A stretch of DNA of 64,000 bases from Anaerolineae bacterium (GTDB lineage: Bacteria > Chloroflexota > Anaerolineae > 4572-78 > J111). Numbering within the stretch: the first letter of the stretch is position 1; each line of letters opens with the position of its first letter. The stretch spans positions 42,006 through 106,005 of the forward strand of contig JAKLJP010000024.1 of assembly GCA_023151115.1 (NCBI GenBank), given 5' to 3'. The translations under genes were made by a program, and so were the position numbers. The notes beneath the pieces are model-generated. The model was not told the DNA's origin. It made no database searches and saw only the letters and a program-made list of their open reading frames with translations. This document shows, in pieces, positions 25,990-34,661 of the stretch.

Positions 25990-27598
25990 ACAACGTCCCC
26001 CCGATACTCCAGGGGTTGAACTCCGCCTCACCCACGCCTTGGGCTTCGCTTTTGGAAGGCTGACCGGAGGCGACGGCAATCATCAATTCAAACAACTCAG
26101 CCGCTACTTCATCCAGACTCGCGCCGGATAGGACGCGTCCGGCGTTGACATCCATATCGTCAAGCATGCGCTCATAAGTGGCCGAGTTGGTGGCAATCTT
26201 GATGCTGGGCGCGGGCTTAAACCCAAACACCGAGCCGCGTCCGGTGGTGAACAGCACCATGTTACAGCCGCCGGCCACCTGGCCCGTCGCCGAAACCGGG
26301 TCATAGCCGGGCGTGTCCATAAAGGTCAAGCCGCGCGCCGTCACCGGCTCGGCATAATCGTAGACATCCATTAGCGGCGTGCTGCCGCCTTTCGCCACCG
26401 CCCCCAACGATTTTTCATAAATGGTGGTCAACCCGCCGGCCTTGTTGCCGTGACTGGGGTTGTTATCAATCTCGACGCCCATGCGCCGGGCATACTCTTC
26501 CCACCAATGCACTTTTGCCACCAGTTTTTGGCCCACTTCCCGGCTGATGGCCCGCCGGGTTAGCAAGTGTTCAGCCCCGTAAATCTCCGGGGTTTCCGAG
26601 AGCACCGCCGTACCGCCCTGCCGGACCAGTTCATCCACCACCAGCCCCAAGACCGGATTGGCCGTAATCCCCGACCAACCGTCGCTGCCGCCGCATTGCA
26701 GGGCCAGCATCAATTCGGAGATAGGTTGGGGCGTTCGTTCAACCATGTTAACCTGTGGCAGCAGCGATTCGACTGCCTCGATGCCGGCCTGGACCGTTTT
26801 ACGAATGCCGCCCAAATCCTGAATCACCAAACTGGACGGCCACTGGGCCGGCCCGGCTTGGCCATTCTGTTGACTCAGGCCATAATTCTCCACCAAGTCG
26901 GCAATCTGGTTGGTTTCACAGCCCAGACCCACCAGGATAGACGCGCCAACGTTGGGATGGCGGGTCATCCCGGCCAGAGTGCGCTGCAACAGCACATAAT
27001 CCGGCCCGCCGACCCGGTTGGCGCAGCCGGAGCCGTGGGCCAAAGCGATGACTCCGTCTACATTGGGGTAGGCCGCTAACCGCTCCGGGGTAAAATAATG
27101 GGCAATTTCGCGGCAGGTGTGGGCCGAACAGTTAACCGAGGCGATAATCGCAATCGTGTTGCGCGTCCCGACCCGGCCGTTGGCTCGCCGGAAGCCCAGA
27201 AAGGTGCGCCGCTCATTTTCCGGCACAAACGTCACCGGCTGCATGTCTACGCCAAAGGCGTAATCGCGGGCAAACTCCTGCACGCCCAAATTGTGAGTGT
27301 GAACATGCTCACCCGCCGCAATCGGCCGGGTGGCAAAGCCAATCGCCTGCCCATAACGGCGGACCACTTCCCCGGCGGCAATCTCCGCCAGTGCAATTTT
27401 GTGACCGCTGGCGATAAAGCGTTGGACTCGCACCTTGCTCGGCCGGGCGGTTGGGCCGGCATCCAGCTCCGTGCCAATCTGCAAATTAACCTTTGCAATC
27501 GCCACATTATCATTTGGGTGCAGCCGAATCGCCGCTTCGGTCAGGGGGACGACTCCCGCCGGAGCCGCCTCAACAAAGTTTATATTTCCAGTTGACAT
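25988..27598 (-). CDS. UxaA-family sugar-acid dehydratase (altronate/galactarate dehydratase type)
   Basis: 536 residues. The N-terminal SAF domain (about 20-110; LHPNDNVAIAKVNL, then AEIAAGEVVRRYG) is joined to the large dehydratase domain, with conserved FLGFRRANGRVGTRN near residue 133, NCSAHTCREIA, ALAHGSGCANRVGG and LQCGGSDGWSGITANP. The cysteines fit the iron-binding site of this iron-dependent family. It removes water from hexonates/uronates. Being 6 kb from the fucosidase operon and 2 kb from an FAH hydrolase it may feed the same pathway, but the substrate is not readable. Confidence 0.9.
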   Translation of the reverse strand: MSTGNINFVEAAPAGVVPLTEAAIRLHPNDNVAIAKVNLQIGTELDAGPTARPSKVRVQRFIASGHKIALAEIAAGEVVRRYGQAIGFATRPIAAGEHVHTHNLGVQEFARDYAFGVDMQPVTFVPENERRTFLGFRRANGRVGTRNTIAIIASVNCSAHTCREIAHYFTPERLAAYPNVDGVIALAHGSGCANRVGGPDYVLLQRTLAGMTRHPNVGASILVGLGCETNQIADLVENYGLSQQNGQAGPAQWPSSLVIQDLGGIRKTVQAGIEAVESLLPQVNMVERTPQPISELMLALQCGGSDGWSGITANPVLGLVVDELVRQGGTAVLSETPEIYGAEHLLTRRAISREVGQKLVAKVHWWEEYARRMGVEIDNNPSHGNKAGGLTTIYEKSLGAVAKGGSTPLMDVYDYAEPVTARGLTFMDTPGYDPVSATGQVAGGCNMVLFTTGRGSVFGFKPAPSIKIATNSATYERMLDDMDVNAGRVLSGASLDEVAAELFELMIAVASGQPSKSEAQGVGEAEFNPWSIGGTL

Positions 27599-27624
27599 GG
27601 ATAAAGATGCCTTTGATTAAATAT

Positions 27625-27692
27625 TACGTCTCACATCTTGCGTCTTGCGTTTTCCGTTTTGTTTACGCAAGACGCAAGACGCTTCACGCCTC
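27625..27692. repeat. Iterated palindrome (unit TTGCGTC) after the dehydratase start
   Basis: TCACATCTTGCGTCTTGCGT opposes ACGCAAGACGCAAGACGCTT across TTTCCGTTTTGTTT. It uses the same unit as the element between coaX and coaBC, and it overlaps the last codons of the molybdenum hydroxylase gene. Confidence 0.85.
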
Positions 27693-29966
27693 ATGCTTCT
27701 CTTGCAACGCCTGCCACACCCGCTCGCTGCGGATAGGCAGGTCGGTAATTCGCACCCCGATGGCATCGCGGATGGCGTTGGCGATGGCGGCCGGCCCCGC
27801 GGTGATGGGCGGCTCGCCGACGCCGCGCGCGCCGAAAGGTCCTAACGGGGAAGGATTTGTAACTAGCACAGCCTCGACGCCGGGCACGCTGTCAAACTTG
27901 GGCACGGCGTAATCCATCAAGCTGCCGGTCAGCAGTTGGCCCTCGTCATCGTACAGCATGGCCTCTTGCAGCGCCCAGCCGAGGCTTTGCACCACCCCGC
28001 CGTGAATCTGCCCTTCGACCATGAGCGGGTTGAGAGCAAAGCCGACATCCTGAACCACCACGTATTGAATGGGCGTCACCTGGCCCGTCTCCGGGTCTAC
28101 CCTGACTTTGGCCAGATGAACCGTAAAAGCCGGCGCGTTTTGTTCCACCGCGGCGTGTCCTTCGCCGACAATTGGCCCTGGCCCGCCGCCTTTGGTCTGG
28201 GCAACCTCGACCAGTTCGCCCAGCGAAACCGTGCGATCCGGCACACCCTTGACCTGGACCAACCCATTTCTGATTTCCAAATCTTCGGCCCTGGCCTCGA
28301 GGTGGTCGGAGGCCAGTTCCAGCAATTTACGTTTGGCCTCCGCAGCGGCGTTGGCCACCGCGCCGGACATGCTGTAGGTGGTCTGGCTGCCGCCGCTGTG
28401 CGCGCCATACGGTCCGGTCACGGTGTCGCCCTGAATTAGCTCGATCTGGTCGGGCGAGACGCCCAGAACTTCGGCGGCCACCAACACCAGGCTGCTGTTC
28501 ACCCCGGAGATGTCTACCGACCCCAGGTGCAGGCGGACCGTGCCATCGCTGTCAACCCGGCAAATGGCCGAAGAAGGCGTCATAAAGCAAGGCCAGCCGC
28601 CAACGGCCAGGCCAATGCCCTCATTAGGGCCGGTAACCCGGTTTTGCCAGGCCGGATGCTCTTTCAGCGTTTCCAGCACCACTTTCAGGCCCATATCCGG
28701 CCAGATTTCGCCGGTTCCGGTGGGGTCGCCGGTTTCGGCGGCATTTTTCAGCCGCAACTCCAGCGGGTCAAGCTGCAAAGCGCGGGCCAATTCATCCATG
28801 TGCGATTCCAGGGCAAAGGTGGCCTGGGGCGCGGCCGGAGCGCGGTACGCGCCCGCCTGGGGTTTGTTGGTCAGCACTTCGTAACAGTCAATTTGGACGT
28901 GGGGGCATTTGTAATAGCCGCCCAGCAACGTGGCGGCAATCCCACCCAGAGCAAAAGCAAAAGCGCCGTTATCCAGCATCACTCGCGCCTGAATCGCCGT
29001 AAGGGTACCATCCTTTTTCGCCCCGATTTTTAACTCGATGCGGCCGGCCGGAGAGGGCGTGGTGGTCAGAAAATCTTCGGAGCGGGTCAAGGCCAGGCGA
29101 ACAGGCCGTTGTAAGGTTAAGGCAATCGCCCCGACCAGCGGTTCGATGATGCCGTATTTGGCCCCAAAGCCGCCGCCCAGCGTTTGCGGCACAATCCGCA
29201 CCTTGTTTTTGGGCAAACCCAAAATCCGGGCCACTTCATCGCGGACCATAAATTGACCCTGGGTGCCGGTATAAATGGTCACACTGCCCCGGTATGGGTC
29301 CGGCTCGGCGACGGCGGCGTGCGGCTCCATGTAGGTTTGATGCACGATGGGGCTGGTATAGGTCCGCTCGATGATAACATCCGCCTCGCGAAAGCCCTGA
29401 GTTACATCGCCTCGTTTGAAATGGTCTTCGGCGTGAACATTGGAGGGGGCGCGGGCCAGGATTTCGGCCTCGGTTCCAACGGCGGCATGAGCGGCGGTCA
29501 GGTCGGACTCGGCGCGGGGCAGTCCCTCCGGCCAGATAAGGGGCGCAGCGGGGGCCATCGCTTGCAGCATGTCGGCCACCACCGGCAGCGGTTCATATTC
29601 AATCGCAACCGCGTCGGCGCCATCCTGAGCAGCCGCCGGGGTTTCGCCGACCACCACAGCCACCGGCTGACCGCGAAACAAGACCCGGTCTTTAGCCAGC
29701 ACGGCGCTGTTGCGTGAGGCAATCATCCGGTTCCTGGTAGGCAAGTCATCAGCGGTTAAAACGGCGACCACGCCGGGCATTTGCGCGGCAGCGGATTTGT
29801 CAATGGAGACAATTTTGGCGTGAGCATAGGGGCTGAGGATAGGCCGGGCATGCAACATTCCCGGCAGGACAACATCACCCGCATAACGCGCTCGGCCGGT
29901 CACTTTGTCGAGACCTTCGACCAGGCGGCGCCCTTTACCCAGATATTGGTATTCTGTGGAGGCCAT
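27684..29966 (-). CDS. Xanthine dehydrogenase-family molybdopterin-binding subunit
   Basis: About 760 residues from ATG 29966, with AGAAGG 6 bases upstream. The N-terminal a/b-hammerhead domain (RARYAGDVVLPGMLHAR) is followed by the molybdenum cofactor domain: GGGFGAKYGIIEPL, QAGAYRAPAAPQATFALES and the catalytic Glu in GARGVGEPPITAGPAA. It hydroxylates an aldehyde, purine or similar substrate. It needs a 2Fe-2S and usually a FAD subunit, but neither is encoded nearby. The C-terminal residues KHEA arise from the iterated palindrome. Confidence 0.92.
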   Translation of the reverse strand: MASTEYQYLGKGRRLVEGLDKVTGRARYAGDVVLPGMLHARPILSPYAHAKIVSIDKSAAAQMPGVVAVLTADDLPTRNRMIASRNSAVLAKDRVLFRGQPVAVVVGETPAAAQDGADAVAIEYEPLPVVADMLQAMAPAAPLIWPEGLPRAESDLTAAHAAVGTEAEILARAPSNVHAEDHFKRGDVTQGFREADVIIERTYTSPIVHQTYMEPHAAVAEPDPYRGSVTIYTGTQGQFMVRDEVARILGLPKNKVRIVPQTLGGGFGAKYGIIEPLVGAIALTLQRPVRLALTRSEDFLTTTPSPAGRIELKIGAKKDGTLTAIQARVMLDNGAFAFALGGIAATLLGGYYKCPHVQIDCYEVLTNKPQAGAYRAPAAPQATFALESHMDELARALQLDPLELRLKNAAETGDPTGTGEIWPDMGLKVVLETLKEHPAWQNRVTGPNEGIGLAVGGWPCFMTPSSAICRVDSDGTVRLHLGSVDISGVNSSLVLVAAEVLGVSPDQIELIQGDTVTGPYGAHSGGSQTTYSMSGAVANAAAEAKRKLLELASDHLEARAEDLEIRNGLVQVKGVPDRTVSLGELVEVAQTKGGGPGPIVGEGHAAVEQNAPAFTVHLAKVRVDPETGQVTPIQYVVVQDVGFALNPLMVEGQIHGGVVQSLGWALQEAMLYDDEGQLLTGSLMDYAVPKFDSVPGVEAVLVTNPSPLGPFGARGVGEPPITAGPAAIANAIRDAIGVRITDLPIRSERVWQALQEKHEA

Positions 29967-30079
29967 AGACACCCTTCTGTAAAATAAATTGGCTACAGCC
30001 TGACAGTATAACTGCTTTTACCGTTTAGCTCAAATACATATTTGTGTAAATTAATCCAGGATACCTTTGAGGGAACATT

Positions 30080-30168
30080 TTAATCACGAATGACTCGAAT
30101 AGACAAATAGGACGAATTTTCCGTCAAACTATTCGGAACATTCGTCCATTTGCGCTATTCGTGATTAA
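30080..30168. repeat. Palindromic element (TTAATCACGAAT arms)
   Basis: TTTAATCACGAATGACTCGA pairs with the right-hand GCGCTATTCGTGATTAAAG, and GACAAATAGGACGAATTTTCC with GGAACATTCGTCC further in. It fills most of the gap between the molybdenum hydroxylase gene and the epimerase gene. Similar ACGAATx words are iterated inside the arms. Confidence 0.8.
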
Positions 30169-30199
30169 AGAGGCGGTTTGGTTCACCAACCCGATGCCA

Positions 30200-31186
30200 T
30201 CACGAATCGAGTTGGCTTAAATCGAGCCGGTTTTCGGCTAAAAGGAATTTAAAAATTTCGAGGGTGGCTCGAACTGCCGCAGGCAAAGGGGTATGGGGAA
30301 TGTCGCCCAGGATCAGGCGCAGGCCGCTGTCGTCTAAGTCGGCGGGGAAGGGTAACGAATTATCGGGGGTAGAGGTGACTTGATGGCCGGGCGCTTCGGT
30401 TTGAAGAACGCTGAGAAACTCGGCTACGGTTGTTACCTCGTTGCGCACATTGCAGACGGCCGCCCCGGCATGTTCGGCCCGCGCCGCGCCGATAAACATA
30501 CGGGCGACGTCATCGGCATACTGGAGGGCCACCGAACCATCAAATTTAATTTCGTAAGGCCGGTCTGCCGCCGCCGCCAGAATCGCTTTGGCGATACCGG
30601 AGGTCAGCCCCTGATCGCGGCCCACGCCGTAAACAACATAAGGCCGCAGCCCCACACTGCCCACCTGCCAATCCTGCCAGTAGATGCGAGCCGTTTCCTC
30701 GTTGGCCTGTTTGTAGACGCCATACAAGCTGTTGGGATACAAAGGAACATTATCGGCAACGGGCCGCTCCGGGTAAAGGTGGTCCGGCCCTAAAACGGCG
30801 ACGGAACTGGCATAACTGAGGCCGCGCACCTGGCCCTGGGCGTGACGAACCGCCTCAAAGATGTTGACCGTCCCCACCACGTTGACTCGCGCCCCCAGGG
30901 CTGGATTGGCCCGGCAGAAGGGAACCTGCAAGCCGGCCAGGTGAATGATATGAGTCACCTGTTCTTGCTCGATCAGCGTTTGCAGCGCCTTCAAATCGGT
31001 AATGTCAAGCTGAACAAAGGAAATGCGGGCCAGTTGTTCGGCAGTCATAATCAGGCCGGGGCGAACCGGGTCGGTAGTCAGGTCAGTGGCAATCACCCGC
31101 ACCCCTTCGGCGACCAGATGGCGCAAAACCCAGGCCCCAATGCAGCCCATCGAACCGGTGATGAGAAACGTTTCGGCGCTCATCAT
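30200..31186 (-). CDS. NAD-dependent epimerase/dehydratase (extended SDR)
   Basis: 328 residues from ATG 31186; this start overlaps the upstream stop by one base (TAATG), better than an ATG 18 bp earlier. LITGSMGCIGAWVLRHLV is the dinucleotide loop, YASSVAVLG holds the catalytic Ser, and SLYGVYKQANEE has Tyr-x3-Lys. It is translationally coupled to the FAH-family gene. In L-fucose oxidation an SDR oxidises 2-keto-3-deoxy-fuconate before an FAH-type hydrolase acts; the pair would fit that role, but extended SDRs more often act on nucleotide sugars. Confidence 0.88.
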   Translation of the reverse strand: MMSAETFLITGSMGCIGAWVLRHLVAEGVRVIATDLTTDPVRPGLIMTAEQLARISFVQLDITDLKALQTLIEQEQVTHIIHLAGLQVPFCRANPALGARVNVVGTVNIFEAVRHAQGQVRGLSYASSVAVLGPDHLYPERPVADNVPLYPNSLYGVYKQANEETARIYWQDWQVGSVGLRPYVVYGVGRDQGLTSGIAKAILAAAADRPYEIKFDGSVALQYADDVARMFIGAARAEHAGAAVCNVRNEVTTVAEFLSVLQTEAPGHQVTSTPDNSLPFPADLDDSGLRLILGDIPHTPLPAAVRATLEIFKFLLAENRLDLSQLDS

Positions 31187-32049
31187 TAGCGTTCTTCCTG
31201 GCAAGGATTGGTCAGTTGGCCCAAGCCTTCGATTTCAATGGTGACAACATCCCCGTCCTTCAAAAAGATTTTGGGCTTGCGGAAAACACCCACGCCATCG
31301 GGCGTGCCTGTGGTGATGACATCGCCGGGTAACAGGGTAAAAGCGCGGGTGATGTAAGCGATTAGATAAGGGATGCGAAAGATCATCTCGGAAGTGTTCG
31401 AGTTTTGCATAACTGTCTCATTGACCATGCAGCGAATCGCCAGACCATGCGGGTCGGGAACTTCGTCAGTCGTTACCAGATACGGCCCCAGCGGGCAGAA
31501 AGTATCGAGCGATTTGCCCCGCACCCATTGGCCGTCGCTAAATTGCAGGTCGCGCGCGCTCACATCGTGGCAGATGGTATAGCCGGCCACGTAATCCAGG
31601 GCCTCGGCTTCGGTTACATTACGGGCTGTTCGACCGATGACCACGGCCAATTCGGCCTCAAAATCCACCTGGCTGGTCAAGGCCGGGTCCCAGCGAATGG
31701 CCTCGCCCGGCCCAATGATGGCGGTTGAAAATTTGGAAAAAATGAGCGGCGCTTTGGGCGGCTCAACCTTTTGCTCGCGGCAGTGGTCCATATAATTTAA
31801 ACCAATAGCCACCACTTTAGAAGGGTTCGCAATGGGAGCCAGGAGTTTGACCTCGCTCAAAGCCAAATCAGGCGGGGTGCTGTGTTCGAGCTGCCGGGCC
31901 AGGTCCAGGGCGGCTTCGCCTTGCTGGAGAAAGGTCAGCATATCAGCGGGCAGATGGCCGTCGCTGGCGCGGGTCAGGTCAATCACGCTATTTTCGTGGA
32001 TTAGGCCCAGCCGAGCGCCCTCACCCCGGGTAAATCTGACAAGTTTCAT
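31186..32049 (-). CDS. Fumarylacetoacetate hydrolase-family protein
   Basis: 287 residues. The N-terminal cap (MKLVRFTRGEGARLGLIHE) is followed by the FAH fold: VVAIGLNYMDHCREQ, then IGPGEAIRW, the metal ligands in VDFEAELAVVIGR and CHDVSARDLQF, and TGTPDGVGVF. Family members cleave C-C bonds of 2,4-diketo acids, including 2,4-diketo-3-deoxy-L-fuconate. A TGGT-N3-ACCA site 29 bp upstream suggests it belongs to the regulon of the FCD/GntR protein at 14588-15331. Confidence 0.9.
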   Translation of the reverse strand: MKLVRFTRGEGARLGLIHENSVIDLTRASDGHLPADMLTFLQQGEAALDLARQLEHSTPPDLALSEVKLLAPIANPSKVVAIGLNYMDHCREQKVEPPKAPLIFSKFSTAIIGPGEAIRWDPALTSQVDFEAELAVVIGRTARNVTEAEALDYVAGYTICHDVSARDLQFSDGQWVRGKSLDTFCPLGPYLVTTDEVPDPHGLAIRCMVNETVMQNSNTSEMIFRIPYLIAYITRAFTLLPGDVITTGTPDGVGVFRKPKIFLKDGDVVTIEIEGLGQLTNPCQEER

Positions 32050-32077
32050 AGCACCTCACCTCTCGTAATTGGTCAAT

Positions 32078-32088
32078 TGGTAAGACCA
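32078..32088. promoter_or_regulatory. Putative FCD/GntR operator upstream of the FAH-SDR pair
   Basis: TGGTAAGACCA has the same TGGT-N3-ACCA core as the perfect palindromes at 13364 and 15370; flanks AAT/TTT extend the symmetry weakly. A second half-site ATTGGT lies at 32068-32073. It sits between the likely promoter and ATG 32049. Confidence 0.55.
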
Positions 32089-32184
32089 TTTATTCCCCGA
32101 ATATAACATACAGTGGATAGACTGTCAATAACCACAAGTTGAGGTAGATACCATTCGTTTTGATGATGCGTTGATTGAGTTCCT

Positions 32185-33105
32185 TCATGCTTCCCTCTTA
32201 AAATTAACCCTTATCCATTCGCTCAAAGAAGTTGGAGGTTCGCCCGTCATCATTTGAAACAGTCTGTGACCTTGCGACATGCGAGCTATAAATTCCTGGT
32301 TTTGATTTAAGAGCAAGATTTGCTTCCAAAGACTGACGAGGTGATCTCGCCCTTCCTGGTTTGTTCCGCCCTCACGATCTATCGTCTCGTTGATCCATTC
32401 CTCAGAGGAGATTTCTCGGTAACGAATCGTTCGCCCCAGCAGCTTCGTAAGCTGTTGGGCCAGGTCATTGAGACTGATATTGGAGGTAAAAAGCTGAGGG
32501 TCTTTACCTACGAACGGATCAGGATTCAACAAAACAACGAGAGCAAGCCGCGCCACGTCCTGAGCGGCCAGCGCAGGTACTTTCCCATCACCCGAACCAA
32601 AAGGCGCTCTGATTTCGGAGTCTTCCTGGATGCCTCTTGAGAATTGACGAAACAAATTCTCAAAAAAAGGTCCGGCGCGAAGATGAAAATTGGGGATTCC
32701 TGACCAATCCAGGATTTTTTCCGACAACCACATCTTGCGCCCCCAGGGGCTCAGGCTTTGATCCGAAGATGCTCCCAGAGATAGATGGAAAATGAACTTT
32801 ACTCCTTCCTCTTTGGCAGCCTGAGCCAGAATGGTCGTCGCCTCTAAAAGTCCTGCTTGAACTGGATAGCAAAAATAGACTTTTTCGACGCCCTTCATGG
32901 CCTCACGAACTGACTGAATGTTTAAGAGATCGCCGACGAAAATTTCGGCCCCAATCTCCCGAAGTGGAATTGCTCGCTCATCGTCTGTGTGAACAAAGGC
33001 TCGAACCGGAATGCCTTTTTCTCGAAGTAAGCGAGTTAGACGATTGCCGGTTGCTCCTTGCGTGCCGCCGGATGCTCCAGTAACCAGAACCAATTGATTC
33101 TCCAT
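32185..33105 (-). CDS. NmrA-like NAD(P)-binding protein (atypical SDR)
   Basis: 306 residues from ATG 33105 (AGGAG 8 bases upstream; an ATG at 33111 is too close to it). VLVTGASGGTQGATGNRLTR is the cofactor loop. FVGDLLNIQSVREAMKGVEKV and YPVQAGLLEAT follow the NmrA pattern. Members are redox sensors or reduce quinones/azo compounds. It is the third gene of the MarR-led cassette, 12 bp after the membrane protein gene, and is more AT-rich in codon use than neighbouring cobalamin genes. Confidence 0.87.
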   Translation of the reverse strand: MENQLVLVTGASGGTQGATGNRLTRLLREKGIPVRAFVHTDDERAIPLREIGAEIFVGDLLNIQSVREAMKGVEKVYFCYPVQAGLLEATTILAQAAKEEGVKFIFHLSLGASSDQSLSPWGRKMWLSEKILDWSGIPNFHLRAGPFFENLFRQFSRGIQEDSEIRAPFGSGDGKVPALAAQDVARLALVVLLNPDPFVGKDPQLFTSNISLNDLAQQLTKLLGRTIRYREISSEEWINETIDREGGTNQEGRDHLVSLWKQILLLNQNQEFIARMSQGHRLFQMMTGEPPTSLSEWIRVNFKREA

Positions 33106-33117
33106 GATCATTTCTCC

Positions 33118-33906
33118 TTATATAGTTGTAATGCCTGCAACCGATATGGCCTCATTGTGACTTGAATGCCATTCCTTGAATAATTGTCTTAATGAATAAA
33201 TATGTAATAAAATAAAAAAGGGAACCAGGTAAGCCGGAATCAGGATAAGCGGGAATGCGCCCATCTGACCAAATTCAGTAAAAGGAAAGTCAATGGCCAA
33301 ACGTTGAAACTGCCCAGGACTGGTCAGAAAGCCTAATGTAAGCGCTAGCATCAAATCGCCAAGGCCAAAGAGATTCCAAACAAGGACCATCCAATTCGAC
33401 CAAGGCTTCTTGGAGAAATACAAGTAAGCTACAATAGGAGCAGCCAGTCCCGTAAGAAAATCTCCCCAACCAGCCTGAATAGCAAAAACACTGGGGAGTA
33501 TTTGTTGGGTTGATAGTATCAAAAAAATACAGCCGAGAATTCGAAAAACTTGTATGTTAATCATCCAATGCTGTGGAGTAGCGTCAATAACTTTACGAAA
33601 TGTTGGGGAAAAGAATAAGAGACTAATACCGGCGATTAACAAGATAGTCCCGAAAACAATGTTTGGCACAGGGGGAAATAAGGGATGCCCACGAAAGGCA
33701 TGGAAGAAATCACTCATTCCCAGTGACATTACCACAAATAACCACCCGAACAAGACCAAGCCAACGATTGTGGAAATATAGATATGTTCTTTCTTGAATA
33801 TGGTCTGTATCGAGACACAATAGAAACCAAACCAACCCATAGCCGGAACCAAGACCGCACTGATAAGAATGAGCGTATTTATAATTGGAGACAATTCAGA
33901 TGTCAT
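33118..33906 (-). CDS. Hypothetical multi-pass membrane protein
   Basis: 262 residues from ATG 33906 with GAGGATAA upstream; the 30 residues encoded before it do not look membrane-related. About eight hydrophobic helices are seen (LILISAVLVPAMGWFGFYC, ISTIVGLVLFGWLFVVMSL, IVFGTILLIAGISLLFF, FPLILIPAYLVPFFILL). I recognise no transport motif. Its position behind a MarR operator, between a MarR gene and an NmrA-like gene, suggests a stress or toxic-compound response. Base composition is lower in GC than its surroundings, which hints at transfer. Confidence 0.75.
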   Translation of the reverse strand: MTSELSPIINTLILISAVLVPAMGWFGFYCVSIQTIFKKEHIYISTIVGLVLFGWLFVVMSLGMSDFFHAFRGHPLFPPVPNIVFGTILLIAGISLLFFSPTFRKVIDATPQHWMINIQVFRILGCIFLILSTQQILPSVFAIQAGWGDFLTGLAAPIVAYLYFSKKPWSNWMVLVWNLFGLGDLMLALTLGFLTSPGQFQRLAIDFPFTEFGQMGAFPLILIPAYLVPFFILLHIYSLRQLFKEWHSSHNEAISVAGITTI

Positions 33907-33983
33907 GTTATTTATCCTCGGCAGAATAAGGTTTTGTAAGCTTATTTGAAGTAGTTTGAAGCAATTATTAAAATGAAATTTTG

Positions 33984-33997
33984 TATGTATATACATA
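33984..33997. promoter_or_regulatory. MarR-type operator upstream of the membrane protein gene
   Basis: TATGTATATACATA is a perfect 14-bp palindrome within TTGTATGTATATACATATAA. It lies in the gap after the marR stop and is nearly identical to the site before marR. Confidence 0.6.
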
Positions 33998-34013
33998 TAA
34001 ATATTAAATTTTT

Positions 34014-34469
34014 TTATGTTTTTTGAGCAATCATAACTACCTCCGACAATAATTCTAATAACTTTTTACTATTTTCTGTTCCCAATTCGTCGAGCATCTT
34101 TGATTGGGCCTGCTCCCAAAGTGGCATAGCTTTCACTAACATCTCTTCTCCGTGAGAAGTTAAAGTTACGAGCCGTATCCGGCGGTCTTCGCCGGGAATA
34201 CTCTCGATTAACCCTTGCTTTTTGAGTAAGTCAAGACCACGAGTCACTGTAGTTTGGTCCATAACTAGCATGTCAGCTAAATCGGAAACAGTGCTCTGAT
34301 TCAATATGGCCACCATTACAAGCAGGGTAAATTGCGTTTTCTGAAGACCCGTGGGTTCCAATGTTTCCGCGTACATTTTGGTAACAACCCGACAGGCTTT
34401 GCGAAGATTGGAACTGATACAATATTGAGCTTGTAATAATCTTAATTGATCCATCGCTGTTATATTCAT
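34014..34469 (-). CDS. MarR-family transcriptional regulator
   Basis: 151 residues. The winged helix spans about residues 45-110: TVSDLADMLVMDQTTVTRGL is the helix-turn-helix and GEDRRIRLVTLTSHGEEML the wing. Two palindromes of the TATGTATATxCATA type, 7 bp before its ATG and downstream at 33984, suggest autorepression and control of the two following genes. There is no clear ribosome binding site before 34469; ATG 34454 is an alternative. Confidence 0.92.
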   Translation of the reverse strand: MNITAMDQLRLLQAQYCISSNLRKACRVVTKMYAETLEPTGLQKTQFTLLVMVAILNQSTVSDLADMLVMDQTTVTRGLDLLKKQGLIESIPGEDRRIRLVTLTSHGEEMLVKAMPLWEQAQSKMLDELGTENSKKLLELLSEVVMIAQKT

Positions 34470-34475
34470 CTATTG

Positions 34476-34489
34476 TATGTATATGCATA
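34476..34489. promoter_or_regulatory. MarR-type autoregulatory operator
   Basis: TATGTATATGCATA, one mismatch from a perfect palindrome, lies directly in front of the marR start and extends to TATAATAA, which may be the promoter -10 region. Confidence 0.6.
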
Positions 34490-34661
34490 TATAATAATCA
34501 TTTCTCTCAATCTTGTCAAGTGAATTTCGGTCGCTCGACTCCCTTGAGTTGAGTTAGTTTCTTTGGCGATTGAAACCCTGCCCTACTTACTCATACGAGG
34601 TCTTTTTTATTCTGTCAAGCGACTTTGACCATGCCCTGTTTGTGCTATAATGCCGGGATTG

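Noticed and set aside
25888..26079. Longer N-terminus of the TolB-like protein
   Set aside because: It would translate an Arg/Ser-rich iterated palindrome and overlap the dehydratase gene; the ATG at 25887 has a ribosome binding site and signal peptide.
26567..27079. Long plus-strand frame antisense to the dehydratase gene
   Set aside because: It is a shadow of the well-supported minus-strand gene and has no family features; the same holds for other antisense frames such as 43409-43930 and 45534-46037.
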